Source: Sphingobium sp. SYK-6
Lineage (GTDB): Bacteria > Pseudomonadota > Alphaproteobacteria > Sphingomonadales > Sphingomonadaceae
DNA length: 64,000 nucleotides
Direction: 5' to 3'
Assembly (NCBI RefSeq): GCF_000283515.1
Contig: NC_015976.1
Coordinates: 3,194,501 to 3,258,500 of the forward strand
Part shown: one piece after another, positions 45,242 through 55,571 of the stretch
Layout of the letters: each line of letters opens with the position of its first letter
Position numbering within the stretch: position 1 is the stretch's first letter
Made by a program: the position numbers and the translations under genes
The notes under the pieces: model-generated
What the model saw: only the letters and a program-made list of their open reading frames with translations
What the model was told of the DNA's origin: nothing
Databases searched by the model: none

Positions 45242-46779
45242 TTGGCGCGCTGAAGGGCCGATCCTTGGGCGGCGGGGCGGAAGGCGGCACCTTCACCCGC
45301 GACTTCACCGCTTCGATCGTGGTGTTCCTGGTGGCGATGCCGCTTTGCATGGGCATCGCGATCGCCTCCGGTGTCCCGGCCGAAAAGGGCCTCATCACCG
45401 GCATCATCGGCGGCATCATCGTCGGCTTTCTCGCCGGCTCCCCCCTGCAGGTCAGCGGCCCCGCCGCTGGCCTGGCCGTCATCGTATTCGAGTTCGTGCG
45501 CGAGCATGGCCTCGCCGCGCTCGGCCCGGTGCTCCTGCTGGCGGGCCTTCTTCAGTTCGTCGCCGGCATGGCCAGGATGGGCGGCTTCTTCCGCTCGGTC
45601 TCGCCGGCGGTGGTTCACGGCATGCTGGCGGGCATCGGTGCCCTCATCGTCGTCGGGCAGTTCCATATCCTGTTCGACAATCAGCCGATGTCCAGCGGCC
45701 TCGAGAACATTGCCCTGATGCCGGCCCGGGTGCTGGGCCTGTCGCCCTTCAGCCTCCAGTCCGCAGAATATGCGCTGTTGCTCGGCCTCGTTACCATCGG
45801 CGCGATGGTGGGCTGGGAGAAGCTGCGTCCCGCCAGCATGAAGCTGGTGCCCGGCGCTCTTCTGGGCGTGGTCGCCGCGACCCTGATCGCATGGATCGCC
45901 CAGCTGGACGTAACCCGGATCGACGTGCCCGCATCGATCGTCGGTGCGATCGATGCACCCGGCACCGGCTTCCTTGCGCCGCTGACGCAGCCCGCGCTGC
46001 TGGTGGCCGCGCTTGCCATCGCCTTCATTGCCAGCGCGGAGACCCTGCTCTCGGCGGCGGCTGTCGACCGCATGCACGATGGCGTCCGCACGGATTATAA
46101 CAAGGAACTGCGCGCACAGGGCGTCGGCAACCTGCTCTGCGGCCTCGCGGGCGCCTTGCCGATGACCGGCGTGATCGTCCGCAGCTCGGCCAACGTGCAG
46201 GCCGGCGCGAAGACCCGCTGGTCGGCCATTCTGCATGGCATCTGGATCCTCGGCTTCGTCGCGCTGCTGCCCGGCCTGCTGCGCGAGATCCCGATGGCAG
46301 CGCTTGGCGGTGTCCTGGTCGTCACCGGCTGGCGGCTCGTGAGCCTGACGCATGTGCGCCACCTGTTCGCCAATTACGGCATATTGCCGGCGGCGATCTG
46401 GGCAGTCACCTTCATCCTAGTAGTGACGACGGACCTTCTGACCGGTGTTCTGGTGGGCCTTGGCCTCTCGGTGATCGAACTGATCCAGCATCGCAAGACG
46501 CTGCGGCTCAAGGTCGAGGAAGAGCGCTCGGAGGAAATCAGCCATCTGCGTCTTGATGGCTCGGCCACCTTCGTCAGCCTGACCCGGCTCACGCAGGTGC
46601 TGGAAAGCATTCCCCGCGAGCATGCCGTCGAACTCGATCTCCATCGGCTGCACGGCATCGACCATACCAGCACGGAGCTGATGCGCGAATGGGTCGCGCG
46701 CCGGAAAGCCACGGGCAAGCCCGTGACGCTGCTCGGCCCCGATCACCTCGTCAAACGACTGGCGTTCAACGCCCACTGA
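45238..46779 (+). CDS. SulP family anion transporter
   Basis: 513 residues with about eleven or more membrane segments and a C-terminal STAS-like region (about 425-510, with LHRLHGIDHTSTELMREW). The N-terminal FTRDFTASIVVFLVAMPLCM and SGVPAEKGLITGIIGG, then SPLQVSGPAAGLAVIV, fit the SulP core. Coupling to carbonic anhydrase strongly suggests bicarbonate as substrate, although SulP proteins also carry sulfate and other anions. SulP-carbonic anhydrase neighbours and fusions are known in bacteria. Confidence 0.92.
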   Translation: MIGALKGRSLGGGAEGGTFTRDFTASIVVFLVAMPLCMGIAIASGVPAEKGLITGIIGGIIVGFLAGSPLQVSGPAAGLAVIVFEFVREHGLAALGPVLLLAGLLQFVAGMARMGGFFRSVSPAVVHGMLAGIGALIVVGQFHILFDNQPMSSGLENIALMPARVLGLSPFSLQSAEYALLLGLVTIGAMVGWEKLRPASMKLVPGALLGVVAATLIAWIAQLDVTRIDVPASIVGAIDAPGTGFLAPLTQPALLVAALAIAFIASAETLLSAAAVDRMHDGVRTDYNKELRAQGVGNLLCGLAGALPMTGVIVRSSANVQAGAKTRWSAILHGIWILGFVALLPGLLREIPMAALGGVLVVTGWRLVSLTHVRHLFANYGILPAAIWAVTFILVVTTDLLTGVLVGLGLSVIELIQHRKTLRLKVEEERSEEISHLRLDGSATFVSLTRLTQVLESIPREHAVELDLHRLHGIDHTSTELMREWVARRKATGKPVTLLGPDHLVKRLAFNAH

Positions 46780-47105
46780 CCCCCAGGGGAGGCGCCCCCA
46801 AATCCCTCCCCAAGGCCGGATCGTGGCAATGCCGCGGTCCGGCCTTTCCTGTTCAGGCGTCCGCATCGGGTACTTTGCTCTCCCGCTTCACGGACAAATC
46901 GCGGCCCTGCCCACTCGCTGGCGGGACGAATCGAAAACTGTGGAAGCCAAAAGCACAGATAAGCTGTATGGGGCCCTTCAAGGCATCCGCTGACGCGGCC
47001 GGCCCACCACAGCCGCCAGATCATGCGCGCGCCCGATGCCGGGCCGCGAAAGCGTCTATTGCCACATTCCGGGCCGCGCGCGGCTCTTCTTGATTTGCGA
47101 GTCAC
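46780..47105. other. Terminator and leader before the DEAD-box gene
   Basis: 326 bases without a gene: first a hairpin (annotated separately), then about 240 bases of leader before the helicase. The 9-base word CGGGCCGCG occurs twice here. No cold-box sequence was identified with certainty. Confidence 0.45.
46812..46852 (+). terminator. Probable terminator of the carbonic anhydrase-SulP operon
   Basis: Arms AAGGCCGGA and TCCGGCCTT pair perfectly over nine bases around a 17-base loop. They are followed by TCCTGTTC, a modest T-rich tail, 33 bases after the SulP stop. Confidence 0.6.
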
Positions 47106-48872
47106 ATGTCCTTTTCCAATCTTCCGCTTGTTCTTGGCGATGCGCTATCCGAGCATGGCTACACTGCCCCCACAGCCGTTCAGGCCGCCGTCCTCGAGGC
47201 AGAGGCCCATGGCCGCGACCTCATCGTCTCCGCGCAGACCGGTTCCGGCAAGACGGTCGCCTTCGGCCTGGCCCTTGCGAGCGATCTGCTTGGGGACGAT
47301 GGCCTCATGCCGCCGCCCGGCAAGCCGCTGGCGCTCATTATCGCCCCGACGCGGGAACTGGCCCTGCAGGTCAGCCGCGAGTTCATCTGGCTCTACGGCA
47401 AGGCCGGCGCCCGTATCGCGACCTGCGTCGGCGGCATGGACGCATCGCGGGAAAGGCGCGCGCTCAACCATGGCGCGCATATCGTGGTGGGTACCCCCGG
47501 GCGCCTGCGCGATCATCTGGAGCGCGGCGCGCTCGATCTGGCGGCGCTCCGCGGCGTGGTGCTCGATGAAGCCGACGAAATGCTCGACATGGGCTTTCGC
47601 GAGGATCTCGAGGAAATCCTCGACGCGACGCCGTCCGAACGGCGGACCCTGCTCTTCTCGGCAACGATGCCCGCGCCGATCGTGGCGCTCGCCCGGCGCT
47701 ATCAGCGCGACGCCCTGCGCATCTCGACCGTCTCGCAGGATCGCGGCCATGGCGACATCAGCTATCAGGCCATGGCCATCGCGCCGTCCGACATCGAGAA
47801 TGCCGTGGTCAACCTGCTGCGCTTCCACGAGGCGGAGACAGCGATCCTGTTCTGCGGGACGCGGGACAATGTCCGCCATCTCCATGCCAATCTCGTGGAG
47901 CGTGGCTTCGGCGCCGTCGCGCTTTCCGGCGAGCACAGCCAGAACGAGCGCAATCAGGCGCTGCAGGCCCTGCGCGATCGCCGCGCGCGGGTCTGCGTGG
48001 CGACCGACGTGGCCGCGCGCGGCATCGACCTGCCCAATCTCAGCCTCGTCATCCATGTCGATATCCCCCGTGACGCGGAGACGCTGCAGCATCGCTCCGG
48101 CCGCACCGGTCGCGCGGGAAAGAAAGGCACGGCCGTCCTCATCGTGCCCTATCAGCGGCGCAGGCGGGTCGAATCCATGTTGCGGGGCGCCCGCATCCCC
48201 GCCGAATGGGTCTCGCCGCCTTCCGCGGACGACATTCGCCGCGCCGACAGCGAACGCCTGCTGACCACCCTGCTCGCCCCCGTGGAGCTCGACGAACAGG
48301 ACCACAAGCTGGCCGACCGGTTGCTGGCCGAGCGAAGCGCGCATGACATTGCCGCGGCGCTGGTCCACGCCCATCGCGTCCGCCTGCCCGCGCCCGAGGA
48401 TCTGCTGGGCAGCGATGCGCCTCAGGAAGCGCGCCAGCCCCGCGCGGGGTTCGAGGGGAGCGCGTGGTTCCGCCTCAACATCGGTCGCCGACAGAATGCC
48501 GAGGCCCGCTGGATCCTGCCGTTGCTCTGCCGGCGCGGCCATGTGAGCCGCAACGAGATCGGCGCCATCCGCATCGCGGCCAGCGAGACGCTGTTCGAGG
48601 TGCCCGGTGCCCTGGCGTCACGGTTCCTGGATGCCGTCCGCCGCACGGCGAATGAAGAGGATGATGTCGAGATCCAGCCGGTCGAGGGAAAGCCGCGTGA
48701 CGCTGCGCGTCAGAACCGCCGCGAGGAGAACCGTCCGTCCGATGGCCCACGCCCCATTCGGGCCCGTCTCGGGCGAGCCGATCATGGCAAGCCGGATGGC
48801 GGCAAGGGCCGCAAGCCCGGGCCGGGGGCTGGCAAGGGCGGCTGGCGCAAGAAGAACGGGCGGGAGAGGTGA
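47106..48872 (+). CDS. DEAD-box RNA helicase (DeaD/CsdA-like)
   Basis: 588 residues. Helicase motifs in order: Q motif GYTAPTAVQ, Walker [10 protein letters not shown] near 45, [27 protein letters not shown] near 160 and SAT. The second RecA domain follows with [10 protein letters not shown] and [11 protein letters not shown] DbpA-type RNA-binding domain lies near 455-525 ([20 protein letters not shown]), then a basic, Gly/Lys-rich tail. Such enzymes help ribosome assembly and cold adaptation. Its stop overlaps the next gene. Confidence 0.94.
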   Translation: MSFSNLPLVLGDALSEHGYTAPTAVQAAVLEAEAHGRDLIVSAQTGSGKTVAFGLALASDLLGDDGLMPPPGKPLALIIAPTRELALQVSREFIWLYGKAGARIATCVGGMDASRERRALNHGAHIVVGTPGRLRDHLERGALDLAALRGVVLDEADEMLDMGFREDLEEILDATPSERRTLLFSATMPAPIVALARRYQRDALRISTVSQDRGHGDISYQAMAIAPSDIENAVVNLLRFHEAETAILFCGTRDNVRHLHANLVERGFGAVALSGEHSQNERNQALQALRDRRARVCVATDVAARGIDLPNLSLVIHVDIPRDAETLQHRSGRTGRAGKKGTAVLIVPYQRRRRVESMLRGARIPAEWVSPPSADDIRRADSERLLTTLLAPVELDEQDHKLADRLLAERSAHDIAAALVHAHRVRLPAPEDLLGSDAPQEARQPRAGFEGSAWFRLNIGRRQNAEARWILPLLCRRGHVSRNEIGAIRIAASETLFEVPGALASRFLDAVRRTANEEDDVEIQPVEGKPRDAARQNRREENRPSDGPRPIRARLGRADHGKPDGGKGRKPGPGAGKGGWRKKNGRER

Positions 48873-49342
48873 TCCGCATCCTGGTGGATGCCGACGCCTG
48901 CCCCGTGAAGGACGAGATATACAAGGTCGCCTTCCGGCATGAGGTCGCCGTCAGCATCGTCAGCAACAGCCCGATGCGGGTTCCGATCGCCCCCTCGATC
49001 GAGCGCGTGATCGTCTCCGACGGTTTCGACGCCGCCGATGACTGGATCGCGGAGCGGGCGGACGGGGAAGCCGTCTGCATCACCGCGGACATCCTGCTTG
49101 CCGACCGGTGCCTCAAGGCCGGGGCGATCGTGATTGCCCCGAACGGCAAGCCCTTCACCATGGCCTCGATCGGCGGCGCGATCGCCACGCGGGCGATCAT
49201 GGCCGACCTGCGCGCCGGAGGCGATATCATCGGCGGCCCCGCTCCCTTCAGCAAGACCGATCGCTCCCGCTTCCTCTCGGCCCTCGACGAAGCACTGGTG
49301 CGCCTGAAGCGCAGCGGCACCGGGGCCAGCCGCGAGGGGTAG
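48869..49342 (+). CDS. YaiI/YqxD family protein (UPF0178)
   Basis: 157 residues of the NYN/PIN-like UPF0178 family. It starts [20 protein letters not shown], with [20 protein letters not shown] and [16 protein letters not shown] later. Conserved Asp residues suggest metal-dependent nuclease activity, which is not proven. The start is a GTG that overlaps the helicase stop by four bases (GTGA), fixed by the family N-terminus. The link to an RNA helicase supports an RNA role. Confidence 0.92.
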   Translation: MIRILVDADACPVKDEIYKVAFRHEVAVSIVSNSPMRVPIAPSIERVIVSDGFDAADDWIAERADGEAVCITADILLADRCLKAGAIVIAPNGKPFTMASIGGAIATRAIMADLRAGGDIIGGPAPFSKTDRSRFLSALDEALVRLKRSGTGASREG

Positions 49343-49464
49343 GATCGGTGTTTTGATATGGACGACGTGCGCTGGCTGACGAGCTTGCCCGGGCCGTTAT
49401 TGGGATCCGCCGTCGGAAAGTTGTTCGCCCCGCTCTGATCGCGGCAGCGGTATGCCGATCGTCT

Positions 49465-49863
49465 TCAGCCGAACGGCCCGAAATCCCGACGGAAAACGGC
49501 GGCGCGGATATTGGTGTACTGGTCAGCTTCATACTCATAGAGCGCGAAGCTGTTGATACGGTAGCGATCGCCCTTCTTGAGCGGACCGGACGTGAAATCA
49601 GGAGCATCCACGATGGCCTCAAACTCCGAGGCCAACTCCGCGACAAGGCGCTTGCCGTCCGTAAAGCTGTGGCGGACTTCGATAATTCGGCGGGTCTGCT
49701 GGTTAACCTTGCGATAGAATTCGATGATGGCATGATGTCCGATCATCTGGGTGCCATTGCCGATGGTGAGGTGCACATCGGGCGCATAGTGGCGCACCAA
49801 CTCGCTCCAGTCCTGTGCATTGAAGGCCGCGATGTAGGCGCGGAACCGCTCTTCCTGGTTCAT
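49465..49863 (-). CDS. NTF2-like/SnoaL-type protein
   Basis: 132 residues of the cone-shaped alpha+beta NTF2-like fold: ERFRAYIAAFNAQDWSELVR, then HYAPDVHLTIGNG, GHHAIIEFYRKVNQQTRRII and a C-terminal strand pair. No signal peptide. Its start overlaps the stop of the preceding exported homologue by four bases, so the two are translated together and may form a heteromer or work on the same small molecule. Function unknown. Confidence 0.8.
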   Translation of the reverse strand: MNQEERFRAYIAAFNAQDWSELVRHYAPDVHLTIGNGTQMIGHHAIIEFYRKVNQQTRRIIEVRHSFTDGKRLVAELASEFEAIVDAPDFTSGPLKKGDRYRINSFALYEYEADQYTNIRAAVFRRDFGPFG

Positions 49864-50384
49864 GCGCTGCGTCCCTTCTGTGGGCTGAACCGGGCTGAGC
49901 GGACGCGGGTGAAGAATCCCTCCGCAATGTCATACATCACGAAGTTCACGCTCTCGCGCGTGTCTCCAGCTTTCAGCGGGCCGGTGGGCATATCCGGCCA
50001 GTCTGTATGAGCCACCAACGTGGTTCTCAGCACCGCGAGCATGTGGGCGCCCGTGGGATCGCCAACAAAGGTCTGGAGCTCCACACGCTCATGAAGATAT
50101 TTCCGGACTGTTCTGTAGAAGTCCAAGATAGCCTGCCGACCCGTAACCTGAGCAGCTTGGCCGAAGAACTGCACATCATCGGCATAATAGGCACCGAACT
50201 TCTCTTCGTCCGCCCGATTGAACGCGTCGAGATACGTCTCGAACCAGGGCTGGGATGCAACGGGATGGGTGCGGGTAGAGACGGCCAGCGCGCTTTTGCC
50301 ACCGAGGCCCAGAACAGCGGCACCTCCAATAAACCCTCGTCGAGAAGCGGTAAGGAATTGGTGCTCAACTGGTTTCTCGGCCAT
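49860..50384 (-). CDS. Tat-exported NTF2-like protein
   Basis: 174 residues. The N-terminus SRRGFIGGAAVLGLGGKSAL is a good Tat signal. An NTF2-like domain follows from about 45 (ETYLDAFNRADEEKFGAYYA, DDVQFFGQAAQVTGRQAIL). It is related in pattern to the downstream cytosolic partner, so the pair may derive from a duplication with one copy gaining an export signal. Being exported folded suggests a cofactor or early folding. Function unknown. Confidence 0.8.
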   Translation of the reverse strand: MAEKPVEHQFLTASRRGFIGGAAVLGLGGKSALAVSTRTHPVASQPWFETYLDAFNRADEEKFGAYYADDVQFFGQAAQVTGRQAILDFYRTVRKYLHERVELQTFVGDPTGAHMLAVLRTTLVAHTDWPDMPTGPLKAGDTRESVNFVMYDIAEGFFTRVRSARFSPQKGRSA

Positions 50385-50612
50385 GATCCTCTCCGCTGCC
50401 GGCTGCCCGGCATGCTACCATGGTGCCTCACCGATGTTGAGAGATCAACAGCCCGTGACGACACCGTTGGTTCAGTCACGGCTCAAAGAACCGCGTTCCC
50501 TGGCAGAAGACATACGCTCATGTATGTACGGCGAACTCCGGCATGAGAGCATTCCTTTAGACAGCAGACAGCAAGTCGAGAGTGATCAGTGTTCCGCTGC
50601 GCTTATGCATCG

Positions 50613-52199
50613 TCAGGCACGCACTATCGCGGCTCCGTGAGGGGCCACGGCAAAACGCGCCAATGTGTGCGCGCTCCCGCCCGGCTTCTGGACCTGGTCG
50701 ATCACCTTGACGTCGGTGCGCCACAGCGCCGGTTCGATATCGAACCGGTCATAGCCGCGCTGGTGATTGGCGAGGACGAGATTGGGGTTGCGGCCATCCA
50801 GATAGGCCTGGATGGCAGGCGTTACCGGAGCGCCATCGCCCTCGGAGGAAATCGAACTGGCCATGAATTCGACAGCGGCGGCTGGTCCATCGGGCTCATC
50901 GTCCCGCATGGGCACGGTGCCGACATTGTGCATATGCGCGTCTCCCGTGGCGACAATGACATTGGTGAGGCCGGCTTGGGCGATCTCGCTCACCAGCCGC
51001 GCGCGCGCTTGCGGGTAACCGCTCCACGTATCGGTTGGAGTGGGCAGCGCTTCGCCCGCCGGCCCGCGCCGGACCAGCGGCATCATGCGCACCTGTTGCG
51101 CGATCAGGTTCCAGCGGGCCGTGCTGCCGCGCAGGCCCTCGGCCAGCCAGGCCTCCTGGGCAGGGCCGATCATCGTCGAGTCCGGGCGCTCATCGGTGCG
51201 GCAATGATGGTCGTCCGATCCCATGCAGAGCTGGTCGGTCCGGTAGCTGCGCGTGTCGAGCACATGGATGCGGCAGAGGGCACCATAATCCAGCCGCCGA
51301 AACATGGTGAGACCATCGGCATGGGGGAACTGCGCGCGCCGTACCGGCACATGTTCGTACCAGGCCTGCATCGCGGCGAAGCGGCGTAGCAGGAAAGCCT
51401 CTGGCGGCGTTCCGTCCTGATCGGATGCCCCGACCCAGTTATTATCCACTTCATGATCGTCGAACGACATGATGAAGGCCGCCGCCGCATGGGCGGCCTG
51501 CAGATCGGGGTCGCTCTTGTAGAGCGCATAGCGGCGGCGATAATCGTCGAGGCTGTATGTTTCGCCGCCCAGATGAGCGCGGCTGACCACCTTGCCCGAG
51601 GCATCGCAGATGACCTTCTTCGAGGGGCCGCCATCCTCATAGATATAGTCGCCATAGTGGAACACGGCGTCGATATCGGGTTCTTCGGAAATATGGCGCC
51701 AGGCGCTATACCAGCCATGCTGATAATTCTGGCAGCCCGCCACGATCAGGCGCATCTGTTCCGGCAGATCGCCCGGGGCGGGCGCCGTGCGCGCCATCCC
51801 GACGGGACTTTGGGCAACCCCACCGATGGCAAAGCGATACCAATAGGGGCGGCGCGGATGCAGTCCCTCCACTTCCACATGGATGCTGTGCGCCAGTTCC
51901 GGTCTTGCCAGCGTGTCGCCATGCTGGACCACGCGCCGGAAGGCCGGGTCCTCCGCCACTTCCCATTGCAACGCGACGGCCGCCTTGGGCATGCCGCCAT
52001 TCTCCTCGAGCGGTCGAGGCGCGAGCCTCGTCCAGATGACGAAGCCGTCCGGCCAGGGATCGCCAGCCGCTACCCCCAGCGCGAACGGATCGTCGGGAAA
52101 CCGCGGGGCCGCCCAGAGCCTGTCCACGCGTCCCAGAGCGCCGGTCAGGGCCAGCCCGCCCGTCGCTGCCAGGAAATGCCGGCGATCGCATGTCAGCAT
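50613..52199 (-). CDS. Alkaline phosphatase D (PhoD family)
   Basis: 528 residues. The Tat signal CDRRHFLAATGGLALTGALG is followed by an N-terminal beta domain (FALGVAAGDPWPDGFVIWTR). The calcineurin-like metallophosphatase core carries FHYGDYIYEDGG near 183, SFDDHEVDNNW near 250 and the late VATGDAHMHN near 430. These match the PhoD phosphodiesterase/monoesterase family, which uses Fe and Ca and is Tat exported. It starts 12 bases after the TonB-dependent receptor gene in the same direction, so receptor and phosphatase are probably one operon. Confidence 0.93.
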   Translation of the reverse strand: MLTCDRRHFLAATGGLALTGALGRVDRLWAAPRFPDDPFALGVAAGDPWPDGFVIWTRLAPRPLEENGGMPKAAVALQWEVAEDPAFRRVVQHGDTLARPELAHSIHVEVEGLHPRRPYWYRFAIGGVAQSPVGMARTAPAPGDLPEQMRLIVAGCQNYQHGWYSAWRHISEEPDIDAVFHYGDYIYEDGGPSKKVICDASGKVVSRAHLGGETYSLDDYRRRYALYKSDPDLQAAHAAAAFIMSFDDHEVDNNWVGASDQDGTPPEAFLLRRFAAMQAWYEHVPVRRAQFPHADGLTMFRRLDYGALCRIHVLDTRSYRTDQLCMGSDDHHCRTDERPDSTMIGPAQEAWLAEGLRGSTARWNLIAQQVRMMPLVRRGPAGEALPTPTDTWSGYPQARARLVSEIAQAGLTNVIVATGDAHMHNVGTVPMRDDEPDGPAAAVEFMASSISSEGDGAPVTPAIQAYLDGRNPNLVLANHQRGYDRFDIEPALWRTDVKVIDQVQKPGGSAHTLARFAVAPHGAAIVRA

Positions 52200-52211
52200 G
52201 GCTGGCCTCGC

Positions 52212-55200
52212 TCAGAAGGTTGCCCGGACGCCGAAGGTCGCGCTGCGACCGTAGGCACGATAATCCCCAGCATGGTCGCCGACCGGACCGGCCGGCGTGT
52301 CGACGCCGGGCAGCATGATGAGCGTCTTCTCGTTGAGCAGGTTGCGCATGGACATGAACAGCCGCACGCGGGGGCTCAGCGAATAGCTGCCCGAGAAGTT
52401 CATGTCGGTGCGCGGCCGGATGTAGGAGCCGCTCGCAGCACTGTTGAGCTTCCGGCCGGTCCAGAGGCTGTTCAGGTTGAAGGCGATGGGCCCCTTCTTG
52501 TAGGCCAGCGATGCGGAGATCAGATGCCGTGCCGAAAGGGCGATGGGGACTTCCGGCGCGGTATAGGTGTAAGAGCCCCGCACCGTCAGTCCGCTCAGCA
52601 GGCCCGGCAGATAGTCGAGCGAATGATTCAGCTCGAGCTCCAGACCGCGAATGTTGATGGCGTCGCCCGACACCGTCCGCGTCGTGCGGAAAATGTATCC
52701 GGCATAGTCGGTACCGGTATAGCCGAACTCCTCCGCCGTCATTTCCTCGGTCTGGAACAGACCCTTCACACGGTTCTGGAAATAGTTGACGGCGACGAGA
52801 CCCACCGGCTCGAAATATTTGACGATCCGCGCGGAAAAATTGTCGGATACCTCCGGTTTCAGGCCGGGATTGGGCGCGGTCACCGTCAGCGTGGCGTCGT
52901 TCACCGACCAGACGCCCGCCAATATGTTGACTTCGGGCCGCCGGATCGTGCGGCTGTAGCCGAGCTGGATGTCCAGGCTGTCCGTGGGCGAAAATTTGAG
53001 CGACGCGCTCGGGAAGAAATAGTCGTAGCTTCCTTTCCGGTCGATCAGCGGATTGCTTTCATATTGATATTTGATGCCTTCCAGCGTCGAGGCACGCCCC
53101 GTGCTCGCCGTGACCGCATAGCCAGCGGCGCGAACGGCGTCGGCGGACAGGGCATCGAACTCGCGCGACCGGGTCCGCGTCTGCTCCCAGCGCAGGCCGG
53201 CCCGGACCTTCAGGCGGGCGGTAATGTCCGCCGTGCCCATGACGTAGGCGGCATTGGTGTCTTCCTCGAAATGCCGGCGATTGGCGATATAGGCGGTGTA
53301 GTAGTTCGCGGCGGTCAGCGTATGCTCGAACAGGTCGGGGTTCGAGAGGAACATCTGCCCGATCTTCTGGTTGCTGGGCATGTAGAGCCGGCTGCTGCCG
53401 GACAGTGAGGCGATGTCGATATCGAGTTGATCGAAGGACAGTTCGTTGGCGCTCTGGTTCAACGCCAGGAAGGCAGCCGGGCTGAGTGGCCCCGTGTAGC
53501 GATACTGGCTGGCCGCGCGCTCATTGGCGAAGTCATAGATGGCGCGCTGGAATTTCACGCCTGTCTTGAACAGGATCGGCAAGGCTTCGAAAGGCGAGTG
53601 GAACGAGAGGTTCAGCCCGCCGCCCCATAATTCGGTGCGCGCCCACCGCCCGTCCTGCGTGTTGAGCACGATCGATGTCGGGCTCGTATAGCTGGCCGGA
53701 TCGCTCCAGTCGGCACCGGTCAGCTGGGTGATCGTCCAGTCCTGCGTGTCCAGGCCCGAGCGATGCACAGAGAAGCTGCCCCGCGCACTGGGAGACGTGG
53801 CAAGACTGAAGATGGCGCCCTCATTGCCCAGCGGATCATAGTTGCTGGTCGAGTTGGAGTAGGAGAAATTGCCGTCGAGCGTGAAACGCTCGTGCTTATA
53901 TTCGAAGCTCGGGAGCAGCGTCACACCTTTGCCACGCTTGGAAATGGCGTTGGACACGGCCTCGACGCTGGCCGTGCTGGACTTGGTCGTGAAATCCACG
54001 GCGGGATCGCCAATCACGCCGGCCGCCCGCGCGCCCGTGATGAAGCTGTAGGCACGCTGGCCGGACCAGAGATAGGACCGGTTGTAGATGCCGGCCAAGG
54101 AAAGTGTCAGCGCGTCCGTCGCGCGGAAGTCCAGCGTCAGCGATGAGGCGAAGCGCGAGACCTCCTGCGCGCGCATATGCGTATAGATGCTCGTCAGCGC
54201 CAATGGCTCGGGGCTGGCGGCGGTGGGCACGTAGCTGCGCGGATAATAGACCTGTTCCATCTCCGTATAGGTCTTGGACTGGCTGATGCTGGCCACCACG
54301 CCCAGGCGATTGCCGAAGAAGACATCGGAATATTCAAGTTGCCCATTGGGTCGAAAGCGCCCTTCGTGCTTGCCTTCGCCCGGCCCCGTCACGCGATCGC
54401 GCCACATGTCGTCGTGAGTGTAGCCGCTCAGCTGGACGTTGATCCGTCGTCCCTTGCGATCGAAAGCGCGCTTGGTCCGCAGATTGATGGTGCCGGCCGG
54501 GGCATTGGCGTCCACGTCCGCGCTGATCGTCTTGGAAATCTCGATCGAATCCACACTGCTCAGCGAGACCTGCTCGAAGCTGAAGGAGCGCGAAGTGGTC
54601 GAGCCGTCATTCGCGTCCGCTGCGGCCATGCGCACCCCGTTCACCGTGATGGCGGTGTACTCGGACGGTAGGCCGCGCAGGCGGACATAGCGCACCGTAT
54701 CATCACCTTCGCCAGCCGTGTCGACGCCGGGCATGAACTTGATGAACTCGCCGACATTGCCTTCGGCGATATCGCCGAAGGATTCCGAGGAAAGGCTGTT
54801 GGTGATGTTCATCGACTTGCGCTGGCTCATGATCGCGCGCGCATCGCCCTCTCGCACGGTGCCAGTCACCACGATGTCATTTCCGGACGACGCCTGCGTC
54901 ACGCCGGTCTGCTGGAGATCGAAATTCAGCGTGGTCGTGCCGCCTGCGGTGATTTCGACCGTCTGGGAAATCTCCTCATAGCCCGTGTAGCTGACGGTGA
55001 TCTGCGCGGTGCCTGCGGGCAGATCGGCGATGCGATAGGCCCCTTCGTTGTCTACGGTGGTGACATGCCGGTCGCCATCGGCAGTCGTCAGCCGGATGAT
55101 GGCGTCACGCATATAGTTGCCGGTGACTGGGTTCAGAACCTGGCCGGTTATGCTGCCTTTCTCCCGCACGGCACGCAGGGTGGACTGGAGCATGATGAGC

Positions 55201-55481
55201 TTTCCATTGTCCGACACGATGCGCAGTGGCGTGCCTTCGAGCAGGCGGCGAAGCGCGACGCGAATGTCCAGCGAGCCGATGACCGCCTTTGTGTGAACGC
55301 CCTGGAGGTCGCCGGCCGGCGCGATGATCTGGATCTGCGCCTGCCGCGCGAACTCGGGAATGCCGCTGACGGCAGGCTGCTCTGAAACATTGAAGCTGCG
55401 CGTCTGTGCCTGCGCTGGCGTGGCAGTCGCAAGCACGGCAAGAGCCACGCCGCCCGTCAGGACGGCTGCACGAATAGTCAT
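52212..55481 (-). CDS. TonB-dependent receptor with STN signalling domain
   Basis: 1089 residues. Signal peptide at about 1-26 (ending TPAQA), STN domain at about 30-100 (FNVSEQPAVSGIPEFARQAQ, then GTPLRIVSDNGKLIML), and a carboxypeptidase-like repeat at about 112-195 (GSITGQVLNPVTGNYMRDAI). The plug lies near 205-330 (DTAGEGDDTVRYVRLRGLPS) and a 22-strand-type barrel ends in ATF. The STN domain transmits occupancy to the FecR-type protein encoded just upstream. The substrate may be a phosphate ester, given PhoD. Confidence 0.95.
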   Translation of the reverse strand: MTIRAAVLTGGVALAVLATATPAQAQTRSFNVSEQPAVSGIPEFARQAQIQIIAPAGDLQGVHTKAVIGSLDIRVALRRLLEGTPLRIVSDNGKLIMLQSTLRAVREKGSITGQVLNPVTGNYMRDAIIRLTTADGDRHVTTVDNEGAYRIADLPAGTAQITVSYTGYEEISQTVEITAGGTTTLNFDLQQTGVTQASSGNDIVVTGTVREGDARAIMSQRKSMNITNSLSSESFGDIAEGNVGEFIKFMPGVDTAGEGDDTVRYVRLRGLPSEYTAITVNGVRMAAADANDGSTTSRSFSFEQVSLSSVDSIEISKTISADVDANAPAGTINLRTKRAFDRKGRRINVQLSGYTHDDMWRDRVTGPGEGKHEGRFRPNGQLEYSDVFFGNRLGVVASISQSKTYTEMEQVYYPRSYVPTAASPEPLALTSIYTHMRAQEVSRFASSLTLDFRATDALTLSLAGIYNRSYLWSGQRAYSFITGARAAGVIGDPAVDFTTKSSTASVEAVSNAISKRGKGVTLLPSFEYKHERFTLDGNFSYSNSTSNYDPLGNEGAIFSLATSPSARGSFSVHRSGLDTQDWTITQLTGADWSDPASYTSPTSIVLNTQDGRWARTELWGGGLNLSFHSPFEALPILFKTGVKFQRAIYDFANERAASQYRYTGPLSPAAFLALNQSANELSFDQLDIDIASLSGSSRLYMPSNQKIGQMFLSNPDLFEHTLTAANYYTAYIANRRHFEEDTNAAYVMGTADITARLKVRAGLRWEQTRTRSREFDALSADAVRAAGYAVTASTGRASTLEGIKYQYESNPLIDRKGSYDYFFPSASLKFSPTDSLDIQLGYSRTIRRPEVNILAGVWSVNDATLTVTAPNPGLKPEVSDNFSARIVKYFEPVGLVAVNYFQNRVKGLFQTEEMTAEEFGYTGTDYAGYIFRTTRTVSGDAINIRGLELELNHSLDYLPGLLSGLTVRGSYTYTAPEVPIALSARHLISASLAYKKGPIAFNLNSLWTGRKLNSAASGSYIRPRTDMNFSGSYSLSPRVRLFMSMRNLLNEKTLIMLPGVDTPAGPVGDHAGDYRAYGRSATFGVRATF

Positions 55482-55571
55482 TCCCTACCCCCGATTTACG
55501 ATGATGCAGTGATCGGGGTGGTTGACGTTCGGCAGAGCGACTTCCGCCACTCGCCATCAGATTATTTTTGA

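Noticed and set aside
47039..47081. Direct repeat CGGGCCGCG in the helicase leader
   Set aside because: Nine bases of pure G/C in GC-rich DNA; not significant without conservation.
51453..53408. Rightward open frame of 651 codons opposite PhoD and the TonB receptor
   Set aside because: It spans two real genes on the other strand and has the Arg/His/Gly bias of shadows.
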